A stretch of DNA of 64,000 bases. It comes from an uncultured Alphaproteobacteria bacterium (GTDB lineage Bacteria > Pseudomonadota > Alphaproteobacteria > HIMB59 > GCA-002718135). This document shows positions 9,312 to 18,661 of the stretch, in pieces. Where the stretch lies: NCBI GenBank assembly GCA_902575815.1, contig CACGTA010000004.1, positions 16,575-80,574 of the forward strand. Reading direction: 5' to 3'. A program made the position numbers and the translations under genes. Below the pieces are notes generated by a model. The model ran no database searches. It was not told where the DNA came from and worked only from the letters and a program-made list of their open reading frames with translations. Within the stretch, counting starts at the first letter, position 1, and each line of letters begins with the position of its first letter.

Positions 9312-10911
9312 ATCAAAAGAACTCCTGCTTGAAATGAAAAATATCCATATTGATGGATTTTCAGATGAGAGATGGCATAAAATTTTAAAAGGTGTAGATT
9401 TGACTTTACACAGAGGAGAAATACTAGGATTAATTGGAGAGAGTGGTGCCGGAAAATCTACTATGGGTAAAGCTGCAATGGGCTATACCCAACCAGGTTG
9501 TAAGATTATAAAAGGAGAAATTAATTTTAATGGCATAGACCTCGCTAAACTAACTGAATTTGAAAAGAGAAAAATTTGGGGAACTAAAATATCTTATGTT
9601 GCTCAATCAGCAGCAGCATCTTTTAATCCTGCTCATAGATTAATGGAGCAAACAATAAGTGCTGCTAATAGATTAAAGATAAATCCAACGGATGTGTTAA
9701 AAAAAGATGCGGTTCAACTTTATGAATCACTACAGCTTCCAGATGCGGAAAATATAGGAAATAGATACCCGCATCAAGTATCTGGAGGGCAACTACAAAG
9801 AATAATGACTGCAATGGCTATGTCCCCAAGACCAGAGTTAATTATATTTGATGAGCCCACAACAGCTTTAGATGTAACAACTCAAGTTGAAGTATTATCT
9901 GCTATGAGATCTATAGTAGATAAATTTAATACAGCAGCAATTTATATTACTCATGATTTAGCCGTAGTTGCGCAAATGGCTGATAGAATAAAAGTTTTGC
10001 GATACGGTGAAGAAGTTGAAGAAGCTGAAACAAGAGATATGCTATCAAACCCAAAAGAAGAATACACCAAATCTCTATGGTCAGTAAGATCACTGATCAA
10101 GCCTGAAGAAACAAATGAAGATTATATGTTGTCTATTAAAAATATTGATGCAGCATATGGCTCATCAAAGGTCTTACATAATGTTTCTATAGATATTCCT
10201 AAAGGTAAAACAGTAGCTATAGTTGGTGAAAGTGGATCAGGAAAATCAACAACAGCAAGAGTAATTACAGGCTTACTTCCTCAATTAAAAGGAGAAATAA
10301 TTTTTGATGGAAAAAAATTGTCTCCAAAACTTGATCAAAGGTCAAAAGAAGAATTAAGAAGAATTCAAATAATTTTTCAAATGCCTGACACTGCAATGAA
10401 CCCTCGTCAAACTGTTGATGAAATAATAGGAAGGCCAATAGAATTTTATCAAGGTATAAAAGGAAAAGAAAGAGAAGCAAAAGTTATTGAATTATTAAAA
10501 ATGATTGAGCTAGATGAAACTTTTTTAGATAGATTACCATCCGAATTATCTGGAGGTCAAAAACAGAGAATATGCATTGCAAGAGCTTTAGCGGCTAACC
10601 CAGATTTAATTATTTGTGATGAAGTAACATCAGCACTAGATCAAATTGTTCAAGAAGGAATATTAAAATTACTTCAAAAATTACAAAAAGAGCTTGGTGT
10701 TACTTATATTTTTATAACCCATGATATAGCAACGGTTAAAGCAATCTCAGATGAAATAGTTGTTATGTATCAAGGTGAGGTAGTGGAACAAGGTTTGAAA
10801 AGTAAAATTTTGAATCCACCATATCCTGATTATACAGAACTTTTATTGTCTTCAGTCCCAGAAATGGATCCTGATTGGCTAACCAATCTTCTGAATAAAA
10901 GATCTTCCTAG
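9298..10911 (+). CDS. ABC transporter, fused tandem ATP-binding subunits (DppD-DppF-like)
   Basis: Two Walker A (GESGAGKST, GESGSGKST) and two signature motifs (VSGGQLQR, LSGGQKQR). Confidence 0.93.
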   Translation: MTLNKSKELLLEMKNIHIDGFSDERWHKILKGVDLTLHRGEILGLIGESGAGKSTMGKAAMGYTQPGCKIIKGEINFNGIDLAKLTEFEKRKIWGTKISYVAQSAAASFNPAHRLMEQTISAANRLKINPTDVLKKDAVQLYESLQLPDAENIGNRYPHQVSGGQLQRIMTAMAMSPRPELIIFDEPTTALDVTTQVEVLSAMRSIVDKFNTAAIYITHDLAVVAQMADRIKVLRYGEEVEEAETRDMLSNPKEEYTKSLWSVRSLIKPEETNEDYMLSIKNIDAAYGSSKVLHNVSIDIPKGKTVAIVGESGSGKSTTARVITGLLPQLKGEIIFDGKKLSPKLDQRSKEELRRIQIIFQMPDTAMNPRQTVDEIIGRPIEFYQGIKGKEREAKVIELLKMIELDETFLDRLPSELSGGQKQRICIARALAANPDLIICDEVTSALDQIVQEGILKLLQKLQKELGVTYIFITHDIATVKAISDEIVVMYQGEVVEQGLKSKILNPPYPDYTELLLSSVPEMDPDWLTNLLNKRSS

Positions 10912-10929
10912 TAATCTATATTTTAAATA

Positions 10930-11196
10930 ATGAATATATTTAAATTTTTACTTAATTTTTTTTCTAGCAAAGAAAATAGAATAGATAATCTAGAAGCAAA
11001 AAATATAATGATAATTGAGAACAGGTTTAATAAATATAATTTAACATTAGGTTCTATTTACAAAGTAAATCAAAATATAAAACTAAAAAATTTTAAAAAT
11101 AAAATTCTTGAAGATAGCTTAACAATAGTAGTTACTGACAATAAAGGTAAAACTATTGGATATATCTCTAAAAAAGAGATAGATAATATTCAATAA
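10930..11196 (+). CDS. Hypothetical protein (88 aa)
   Basis: Intact ORF filling the gap in an operon, stop abuts the next ATG (11197). Confidence 0.6.
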   Translation: MNIFKFLLNFFSSKENRIDNLEAKNIMIIENRFNKYNLTLGSIYKVNQNIKLKNFKNKILEDSLTIVVTDNKGKTIGYISKKEIDNIQ

Positions 11197-11979
11197 ATGA
11201 AAATCAATCTGAATAAAAAAAATTATGTTATATCTGCTGGTGCAGATGGTTTAGGTTTTGCTATAGCAAATAAGATAATTAATTCAGGGGGTAAGGTATA
11301 TTTATCTGATATAAATAAATCAAAAATTGATAAAATAAATTCAAATAAAAAATATCGTAATAAAATATTTGCTCAACACTTAGACTGCACAAATCCCAAA
11401 GACATAAAAAAATATTTTAATTCCATATCAAACTTAAAAAAAATAGATGGATTAATAAATAATATTGGTATTGCAGGACCTACAAAGTATCTTCAAAATA
11501 TTTCAATAGATGAATGGGATAACACAATAAAAACCAATTTAAGTTCACATTTTTATTTTACAAAATTTGCTATTCCATTTTTAAAAAAAGCTAAAAAAGG
11601 ATCTATCATTAATTTATCTTCAACTGCAGGATTATATGGTTTTGCTCAACGTTCACCATATGCATCAAGTAAATGGGCAATAATTGGATTAACTAAAACA
11701 TTAGCTGTTGAGTTAGGAAAATTTAAAATACGAGTAAATGCAATTTGTCCTGGTTCTGTTAATGGCGATAGAATGGATAGAGTAATAAATGCTAAAGCTA
11801 AATTAATTAATTCAACAAATAAACAAGTAAGAAAAGAATTAGAGTCAATGGTTTCATTAAACACATTTGTAGAAAAAGAAGATATTGCATCAATGGCCTT
11901 ATTTTTATTAAGTAATGCCTCAGAAAATGTATCTGGTCAAATCATGACTGTTGATGGAAATACTGAAAGAATGAATTAG
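11197..11979 (+). CDS. Short-chain dehydrogenase/reductase (SDR)
   Basis: NNIGIAGP, YASSKWAIIGLTKTLA (YxxxK), VNAICPGSV. Confidence 0.92.
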   Translation: MKINLNKKNYVISAGADGLGFAIANKIINSGGKVYLSDINKSKIDKINSNKKYRNKIFAQHLDCTNPKDIKKYFNSISNLKKIDGLINNIGIAGPTKYLQNISIDEWDNTIKTNLSSHFYFTKFAIPFLKKAKKGSIINLSSTAGLYGFAQRSPYASSKWAIIGLTKTLAVELGKFKIRVNAICPGSVNGDRMDRVINAKAKLINSTNKQVRKELESMVSLNTFVEKEDIASMALFLLSNASENVSGQIMTVDGNTERMN

Positions 11980-13580
11980 TGGATAACAACGCTGATTACA
12001 TCATTGTTGGTGCAGGATCAGCAGGTTGTGTTTTAGCTAACAGATTGTCTTCACAATCAAAGAATACCGTAATTTTATTAGAAGCTGGTCCATCTAGTAA
12101 AACTTGGAAAGTTGATATGCCAAGCGCACTTCTATATGCAATGCATGATCCAAAGTATAATTGGAAATATTATACAGAGCCTGAACCATTTCTAAATAAT
12201 AGATCTTTATATTGTCCAAGAGGTAAAATGATTGGGGGATGCTCTTCGCATAACGGCATGGTTTTTGCTAGAGGTCATAAAGAGGATTTTGATAGATGGT
12301 CTTCAAGTGGTTTAACTAATTGGTCATATGAAAAAGTTTTACCTTTTTTTAAAAAATTAGAAACTTGGTCTCATAATAGTAATGAAAGAGGTAATGAAGG
12401 ACCATTAAAAGTAAATAAGTCAAACATAGATAAAAAATATCCTTTATTCAAAAAAGTTTTAGAAGCTGCACAAGAAGCTGGATATAAAATATTTAATGAC
12501 TCTAATAATATTGATAAGGAAGGTTTTGGAACTTTTGATGTAACAATAAACAATGGTGTCAGGCAAAGTGTTGCTAAGGCATATTTAGATCCAATCCAAA
12601 ATAGAAAAAATCTAAGAATAATAAATAATATTGATGTTAAAAAAATTCTTTTTAAAAATAAAACTGCAATTGGTGTTGAAACGATTAAAAAAAATATAAC
12701 CAATAATTATTTAGCCAATAAAGAAGTTATACTTTGTGCTGGTTCAATTAATTCTCCTAAAATTCTTCAATTATCTGGGATTGGCAATGAAAAACATCTT
12801 AAAAGTTTAGGAATAGAAGTAATTCATAATTTAATTGGAGTAGGAGAAAATTTACAAGATCATTTAGAGATGTACATTCAGTATAAATCTAAAAAAAATG
12901 AAACATTACATACACTAGCAACGAATTATCTTTATCAAGCTATTGAGGGATCAAAATGGTTTTTATTTAAAAAAGGTAGATTAGCAAATTCAAATTTAGA
13001 ATTAGGAGGGTTTGTTAAATCTGACAAATCATATAATCATCCAAACTTACAATTTCATTTTTTTCCATACTTAGTTATTAATCATGGTTTAGAAAATCCT
13101 AATTTTGAAGCTTTTCAATTTCATGTTTGTCCAAATAGACCAAAAAGTAGGGGTTTTGTTAAAATTAAAACAAATAACTATAAAGATGATCCTAAAATAC
13201 AATTTAATTATCTTAAGCATGAAGACGATTTAAATCAAATGAGACAAGGTGTGGGAATTGCTAAAAAAATATTATCTCAAAAAGCACTAAAAGAATATGT
13301 TGGCACTGAAATAAGACCTGGGAAGAATGTATTTAATCAAAATGAGTTAGATGAAGTTATTAAAAATACATCTGAATCTGCGTATCATCCGTCATGCACA
13401 AATAAAATGGGTGAGGACAAAACTTCAGTTGTAGACCAAAACTTAAGGGTTCATGGAATTCAAAATTTAAGAGTTATTGATGCTTCTGTAATGCCAGATA
13501 TTGTTAGTGCTAATTTAAATGCAACAACTATTATGATTGCTGAAAAAGCTTACGACCAAATAAATAGTACCGTTAGTTAG
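11979..13580 (+). CDS. GMC-family oxidoreductase (choline dehydrogenase-like)
   Basis: DYIIVGAGSAGCVLANRLS, GGCSSHNGMVFARGH, C-term LRVIDASVMPDIVSANLNATTIMIAEKA; GTG start overlapping SDR stop. Confidence 0.92.
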   Translation: MDNNADYIIVGAGSAGCVLANRLSSQSKNTVILLEAGPSSKTWKVDMPSALLYAMHDPKYNWKYYTEPEPFLNNRSLYCPRGKMIGGCSSHNGMVFARGHKEDFDRWSSSGLTNWSYEKVLPFFKKLETWSHNSNERGNEGPLKVNKSNIDKKYPLFKKVLEAAQEAGYKIFNDSNNIDKEGFGTFDVTINNGVRQSVAKAYLDPIQNRKNLRIINNIDVKKILFKNKTAIGVETIKKNITNNYLANKEVILCAGSINSPKILQLSGIGNEKHLKSLGIEVIHNLIGVGENLQDHLEMYIQYKSKKNETLHTLATNYLYQAIEGSKWFLFKKGRLANSNLELGGFVKSDKSYNHPNLQFHFFPYLVINHGLENPNFEAFQFHVCPNRPKSRGFVKIKTNNYKDDPKIQFNYLKHEDDLNQMRQGVGIAKKILSQKALKEYVGTEIRPGKNVFNQNELDEVIKNTSESAYHPSCTNKMGEDKTSVVDQNLRVHGIQNLRVIDASVMPDIVSANLNATTIMIAEKAYDQINSTVS

Positions 13581-13589
13581 AAAATTAAA

Positions 13590-13615
13590 ATCTAATATAA
13601 TTAGATAGTTTTTCT
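13590..13615 (+). terminator. Weak candidate terminator after the GMC gene
   Basis: ATCTAAT-ATA-ATTAGAT stem followed by AGTTTTTCTT. Confidence 0.4.
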
Positions 13616-13780
13616 TCTAAGAGTCCAACCGTATCTTTCGCTGTAGTATGCTTCGATACCATCAGCAAGATTAAGGTCATAATTTGAGTCTATAGATCCT
13701 TCAAGAACCTTCTTCTCAATAGAACTCTGCTCTAGGCTTTCTTTTTGGTTATTAATGTTTTCTGTTAATTTACTATTCAT
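13601..13780 (-). CDS. Small protein, 59 aa, missing from the supplied ORF track
   Basis: Read from minus strand: MNSKLTENINNQKESLEQSSIEKKVLEGSIDSNYDLNLADGIEAYYSERYGWTLRRKTI*; fills an otherwise empty gap and shares an upstream repeat with the divergent regulator. Confidence 0.6.
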   Translation of the reverse strand: MNSKLTENINNQKESLEQSSIEKKVLEGSIDSNYDLNLADGIEAYYSERYGWTLRRKTI

Positions 13781-13781
13781 A

Positions 13782-13889
13782 TTTACAGATTTTACAAATA
13801 CATAATAATATAAAAAAAAACTAGTGTTTTTCTTATTTTTAATGTAAAGAAAATTACTTCAAATTTTTTATTTTTGTAAATTTTGTAAA
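13782..13889. promoter_or_regulatory. Divergent intergenic region with mirror-image paired TTTGTAAA-type repeats
   Basis: TTTACAGATTTTACAAA (13782-13798) and TTTGTAAATTTTGTAAA (13873-13889): reverse-complement copies, 15/17 identical, each next to a divergent start codon. Confidence 0.5.
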
Positions 13890-15328
13890 TGAATATTGAA
13901 TCTGACATAAATTTTGGTCCAAGGTTAAAAAAACAAAGGATAAGCAAAGGTTTTTCACAAGCTGAATTATCAAAAACTATTGGAATATCTCCTAGTTATT
14001 TAAATTTAATTGAAAGTGGAAAAAGAAAAATACCGCTTTCCTTACTAATTAAAGCAGCTGATAAATTAGATTTATCAATTAAAGACTTCTCAACAGAATC
14101 TAGCAAACGACTTCTTTCAGACGTGATGGATGTTTTAAGCAATGAAATTTTTGATGATTTAAAGATAACTAATCACGACACAAGTGACTTCATTGGTTCA
14201 AATCCTAACATAGCTAAAGCATTACTGACAATAAATGATTCTTTCAAAAGCTTTAAAGAAGATATGCAAAATCGACTTGAAACTATGGATGTCAATGCAA
14301 ATCAAATAAAAAAACCAACAAGACTACCTGTAGAAATTGTTTCAGATATTCTTCAAGAAAATAAAAATTACTTTCATGATTTAGAAGTAAGTTCTGAAAA
14401 TCTAAGAAAAGAAATAGGTCTTGAAACTGGACCTAACATTGGTTCTGGATCTAAATTATCACTTTATCTCAAAGAAAAACATGGAATTGAGGTTAAAATT
14501 GTAACCATAAACGAAGATGAAAAAATAGTAAAAAGATTTGATGAAAATTCAAAGATTTTTTATCTTTCTGAAATGTTAACTTATACATCTAGAAACTTTC
14601 ATTTAGCATCACAAGTTGCTTATTTAGAGGCTAATGAAGTTATCAATAAAGTTATTAAAGATAATAATGTTGAATCAGAAGAAGTAGAACCCTTGCTTAA
14701 ACTATCTTTACTAAATTATTATGCTGCTGCTTTTATGATGCCTTATAACGATTTTTTAAAGAGTGCTAAATTACATAAATATGATGTAGAAATTTTGATG
14801 CATCATTATGCTTGTAGTTTTGAACAAGTTACACATAGATTAACAAATCTTCAAAGACCCGGAAACGAAGGAGTGCCATTTCATTTTTTAAAAACAGATA
14901 TTGCTGGAAATGTGTCAAAACGATTTTCTTTATCTGGTATTCATATACCAAGACATGGAGGTTCTTGTCCTAGATGGAATGTATATACTGCTTTTTTAAA
15001 TCCTGGAAAAATTCATCCTCAAATATCTAAAATGCCAGATGGACGAGTGTATTTTTGTATCGCAAGAGCTTTTGAGAAAGGAATTGAAAAACATGGAATG
15101 CCTAAAAGCTTTGTTTCAATTGGTTTAGGTTGTGATATGAAATACGCAAAAGATTTAATATATTCTGAAGGAATTGATTTAAATAATAAAAAATTACAAA
15201 TGCCAATTGGAGTTTCTTGTAGAATTTGCCCTAGAGTAGAATGTCAGCAAAGAGCTTTTCCTCCAATTGATAAAGAACTTAAATTAGATATAAAATATCG
15301 TGGCACCTCTCCCTACGTTACAATTTAG
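13889..15328 (+). CDS. XRE-family regulator with ImmA/IrrE-like and DUF2083 domains (ScfR/RamB/PrpR-type short-chain acyl regulator)
   Basis: N-term HTH (LKKQRISKGFSQAELSKTIGISPSYLNLIESGKRKIP) and C-term GVSCRICPRVECQQRAFPP. Confidence 0.9.
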   Translation: MNIESDINFGPRLKKQRISKGFSQAELSKTIGISPSYLNLIESGKRKIPLSLLIKAADKLDLSIKDFSTESSKRLLSDVMDVLSNEIFDDLKITNHDTSDFIGSNPNIAKALLTINDSFKSFKEDMQNRLETMDVNANQIKKPTRLPVEIVSDILQENKNYFHDLEVSSENLRKEIGLETGPNIGSGSKLSLYLKEKHGIEVKIVTINEDEKIVKRFDENSKIFYLSEMLTYTSRNFHLASQVAYLEANEVINKVIKDNNVESEEVEPLLKLSLLNYYAAAFMMPYNDFLKSAKLHKYDVEILMHHYACSFEQVTHRLTNLQRPGNEGVPFHFLKTDIAGNVSKRFSLSGIHIPRHGGSCPRWNVYTAFLNPGKIHPQISKMPDGRVYFCIARAFEKGIEKHGMPKSFVSIGLGCDMKYAKDLIYSEGIDLNNKKLQMPIGVSCRICPRVECQQRAFPPIDKELKLDIKYRGTSPYVTI

Positions 15329-16336
15329 TTAAATTTTAACTAACATTTTACCTAAATTTTTACCATTCAGTAGATCTATAAATGCTTTTGGAGCATTTTC
15401 TATATTTTCATAAATTGTTTCTTTAAATTTTATTTTTCCTTCTGAAAGCCAATTTCGCATATCAGTTTCAAAAGGCTCTTTATCTTTTTCATGATCAAAA
15501 ATTAAAAAACCTTTTATTGTTAATCTTTTTACTAATACGTGAGCCATATTTTTTAGGCCTGCAGGAGCAGAAGTTGAATTCATTTGAGATATTCTTCCAC
15601 AAATAATAATTCTTCCAAAATTTTTCATTCGAAAAATTGCAGACTCTAAAAAATCACCCCCAACATTATCAAAGTATAAGTCAAATCCTTCAGGACAAAT
15701 TTCTTTTAAGTGAAGAACAAGGTTATCAATTTTTTTATAATTAAATGCTACATCAACATTTAATTCATTTTTTAACCAATCAACTTTTTCATCTGATCCT
15801 GTACTAGCGTAAACTTTACATCCTAAATTTTTTGCAATTTGACAAACTGTTGATCCAACACTTCCACCTGCTGAAGATACAAGAATACTTTGTCCCTTTT
15901 GTATTTTTCCATGATTGAAAAGACCAATATATGCAGTCTGCCCTGTCATTCCTAAAGGTCCTAGATAAGTTTGCAATGGAAGATCAGAATTTTTGATTTT
16001 TTTTAAATCACTACTTTTGCAAATGAAGTTATCTCTCATGCCAAAATTACTGAACACAATATCTCCTTCTTGAAATTGTGAATCTTTTGATTTTTGGACT
16101 AAACCAATTGCATAACCCTCCATTTCCTCCCCTAGTAAAAAGGGTGGTTTATAATTTTTACGTTCTGTCATTCTTGCTCTCATATACGGATCAACTGATA
16201 TCCACGAATTAAGAACATGAATATTATTTGTTTTATCTAACTCTAAAGCTTTAGATTTAATTTCAAAATCATCTTCTTTAGGTAAACCAGTTGGGATATA
16301 ATTTTTTAAGGCTACATATTTTGAGATTATTGTCAT
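15329..16336 (-). CDS. NADP-dependent MDR oxidoreductase (CurA/leukotriene-B4-dehydrogenase-like)
   Basis: DPYMRARM, GPLGMTGQTAYIGL, VSSAGGSVGSTVCQIAK, DLYFDNVGG. Confidence 0.9.
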   Translation of the reverse strand: MTIISKYVALKNYIPTGLPKEDDFEIKSKALELDKTNNIHVLNSWISVDPYMRARMTERKNYKPPFLLGEEMEGYAIGLVQKSKDSQFQEGDIVFSNFGMRDNFICKSSDLKKIKNSDLPLQTYLGPLGMTGQTAYIGLFNHGKIQKGQSILVSSAGGSVGSTVCQIAKNLGCKVYASTGSDEKVDWLKNELNVDVAFNYKKIDNLVLHLKEICPEGFDLYFDNVGGDFLESAIFRMKNFGRIIICGRISQMNSTSAPAGLKNMAHVLVKRLTIKGFLIFDHEKDKEPFETDMRNWLSEGKIKFKETIYENIENAPKAFIDLLNGKNLGKMLVKI

Positions 16337-16338
16337 AA

Positions 16339-17259
16339 TTATAATTTATATTTTTTCTTTAATTCTAGCAAATCTATTAAGAAATTATCTCTTATGTTAC
16401 TTAAATCTTTTATAGAATGATTATTTGATTGTTTTTTTGTTCCTTTGATGATTTTTTCTTTAAGTTTTTTTGATAATTTTGGAGACTTGAGTTTAGTCCA
16501 TGGAAGTTTCAATGCTGGTCCAAATTGATCTAACATGTGTTTCATACCCATTTCCCCTCCAGCTAGATGAAATGTAAGAAAAGTTCCCATTAGAGCCCAC
16601 CTCATACCAGGACCATAAGTAATCGCTTCATCCAAATCTTTTGTTGAAGCAAATCCATCATTTACAATATGTAATCCTTCTCTCCATAAAGCTTCTTGTA
16701 ATCTATCAGATAAAAAGCCTGGCAATTCTTTTTCTACCAATAACGTTTTCATTTTAATTTTTTGATAAAATTTTTTTGCTTTATTGAGGTATAAATTTGT
16801 AGTTTTTTTCCCTTTTACAATTTCAACCAATGGGAGAATATATACAGGGTTAAAGGGATGAGCTATGATTAATCTTTTTGGATTAATACATTTCGATTGT
16901 AAATCTGATGGAAGTAAACCAGATGAGCTTGAAGCAATTATTGAATTTGAGGGTGAATATTTACTTATATTTTTTATAACATCTTTTTTTAAAGATAGTC
17001 TTTCAGGCACATTTTCCTGAATTAAATCTGCATTTTTCACTGCTTCCTCAATATTATCTACGATTTCCAAATTTTTGAAGTTGATTTTTGTATTATATAA
17101 TTTTTTTATAATTAAGTTTGTTCTTATTATTTCATCTTTCAGAAAAGTTAATTGCTGAAAATTTTTATCAAATGCTTTAACTTTTATACCATTAGCTAGA
17201 AATCTAAGTATCCAGCCGGTACCAATTACACCAGTTCCAATGACAGCAATATTTTTCAA
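16339..17259 (-). CDS. L-carnitine dehydrogenase-like 3-hydroxyacyl-CoA dehydrogenase family protein
   Basis: IGTGVIGTGWILRFLANG, QENVPERL, IIAHPFNPVYILPLVEIV, GPGMRWALMGTFLTFHLAGG. Confidence 0.85.
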   Translation of the reverse strand: MKNIAVIGTGVIGTGWILRFLANGIKVKAFDKNFQQLTFLKDEIIRTNLIIKKLYNTKINFKNLEIVDNIEEAVKNADLIQENVPERLSLKKDVIKNISKYSPSNSIIASSSSGLLPSDLQSKCINPKRLIIAHPFNPVYILPLVEIVKGKKTTNLYLNKAKKFYQKIKMKTLLVEKELPGFLSDRLQEALWREGLHIVNDGFASTKDLDEAITYGPGMRWALMGTFLTFHLAGGEMGMKHMLDQFGPALKLPWTKLKSPKLSKKLKEKIIKGTKKQSNNHSIKDLSNIRDNFLIDLLELKKKYKL

Positions 17260-17260
17260 A

Positions 17261-18151
17261 TTAAAAGTGTTTTTTTAGTTTTAATTTCTCTCTTGTCTGT
17301 TGCGGGGATATAATAGAAGCTCCCATATCTTCAACAATGCATCTTGCCTTTTCAACTAATTGTGCATTTGATGCAAAAACTCCTTTCTTTAAATAAAGAT
17401 TGTCTTCCAGTCCTACACGAACATTTCCTCCTAAAATAACTGCTTGTGCAGCCATTGGCATTTGAGATCTTCCTATTCCAAATCCAGACCAAATGCCTTC
17501 AGAGGGTACCATTTCTGCCATTGCTTTCATTGCGCTCGTTGTTGCTGGTGACCCCCAAGGTATACCAAGGCATATTTGATAAAAAGGAGGTCCATCAATT
17601 AAACCTTCTTTATAAAGTTGGTTAGCAAACCATAAATGACCCATTTCAAAAGCTTCCATTTCTGGTTTCACTCCAAGCTCCTGCATTTTTTTTGCCGCAG
17701 TTCTTAGTTGTATTGGTGTATGAATAAATGTCATGTTTGTGTCACCAAAATTAAGTGATCCACAATCTAGAGTACAAATTTCAGGTAATAATTCTTCAAC
17801 ATGTTCTAATCTGCTTAATGCATCGATCATATCTGTATTTGCTCCCACCGGATTTAAAGGATCTTTACCCGTTCCGACTTCAAAATCACCACCCATACCT
17901 GTTGTAAAATTTAAAACTACATCAGTTTCAGAAGAGCGAATTCTATCTGCCACTTCTTTATAATAATTTAAATTTCTAGAAGGTTTGCCATCAGGTTCTC
18001 TTACATGTACATGAGCTATTGCTGCACCTGCTTTAGCGGCTTCAATTGAAGCATCAGCAATTTGTTTTGGTGTTATAGGTAATTCAGGATGTTTACCTGC
18101 TGTATCACCAGATCCTGTTACAGCACATGAAATTATTACTTCATTATTCAT
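17261..18151 (-). CDS. Beta-keto acid cleavage enzyme (BKACE/DUF849), probable 3-dehydrocarnitine cleavage
   Basis: [49 protein letters not shown]. Confidence 0.88.
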   Translation of the reverse strand: MNNEVIISCAVTGSGDTAGKHPELPITPKQIADASIEAAKAGAAIAHVHVREPDGKPSRNLNYYKEVADRIRSSETDVVLNFTTGMGGDFEVGTGKDPLNPVGANTDMIDALSRLEHVEELLPEICTLDCGSLNFGDTNMTFIHTPIQLRTAAKKMQELGVKPEMEAFEMGHLWFANQLYKEGLIDGPPFYQICLGIPWGSPATTSAMKAMAEMVPSEGIWSGFGIGRSQMPMAAQAVILGGNVRVGLEDNLYLKKGVFASNAQLVEKARCIVEDMGASIISPQQTREKLKLKKHF

Positions 18152-18193
18152 TATTTTAAACTACTATATTTTTTGAATTAATAAAGTAAAACA

Positions 18194-18661
18194 ATGAAGA
18201 TATATTTAAATTCAGGACGAGTTAAAAAGGAATGGACTGATTACAATGGTCATATGAATTTGGCATTTTATATCCATCTTTTTGATTCTGGATGGGAAGT
18301 TCTTTTACAAAAATTTAATATGGGTGAAACTTCTGCAAAAACAGAGAAGAAAACCACGTTTGCTGTAGAGTCACATACAACTTATGACAAAGAAGTGAAA
18401 GAGGGTGATGAAGTAGATATTAATTTATTATTTCTTGATAGGGATAAAAAAAGATTAATTTATAAATTAGAAATGACACATAAACTTGAAGGTTATAGAG
18501 CAGCAACAACAGAGGTTTGTTCTTTGTATGTTGATTTAAATGTTAGAAAAGTTGCTGAATTAGAATTAGAAAAGCAAAAAGATATTGATAAATTTATTCA
18601 AGAAAATAAAAATAACTTTGACCCAGGCAACCTAACACTAATCAACAAGCTAAAAAAATAA
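18194..18661 (+). CDS. Hotdog-fold thioesterase family protein (betainyl-CoA thioesterase candidate)
   Basis: VKKEWTDYNGHMNLAFYIHLFDSGWE thioesterase motif; adjacent to carnitine dehydrogenase/BKACE. Confidence 0.8.
   Translation: MKIYLNSGRVKKEWTDYNGHMNLAFYIHLFDSGWEVLLQKFNMGETSAKTEKKTTFAVESHTTYDKEVKEGDEVDINLLFLDRDKKRLIYKLEMTHKLEGYRAATTEVCSLYVDLNVRKVAELELEKQKDIDKFIQENKNNFDPGNLTLINKLKK

Noticed and set aside
10265-10480. Minus-strand 71-aa hydrophobic ORF
   Set aside because: Antisense to the second ATPase domain; Leu/Phe-rich shadow of Lys/Glu codons.
12371-12703. Minus-strand 110-aa ORF in the GMC gene
   Set aside because: Antisense shadow ORF within a conserved CDS with no own context.
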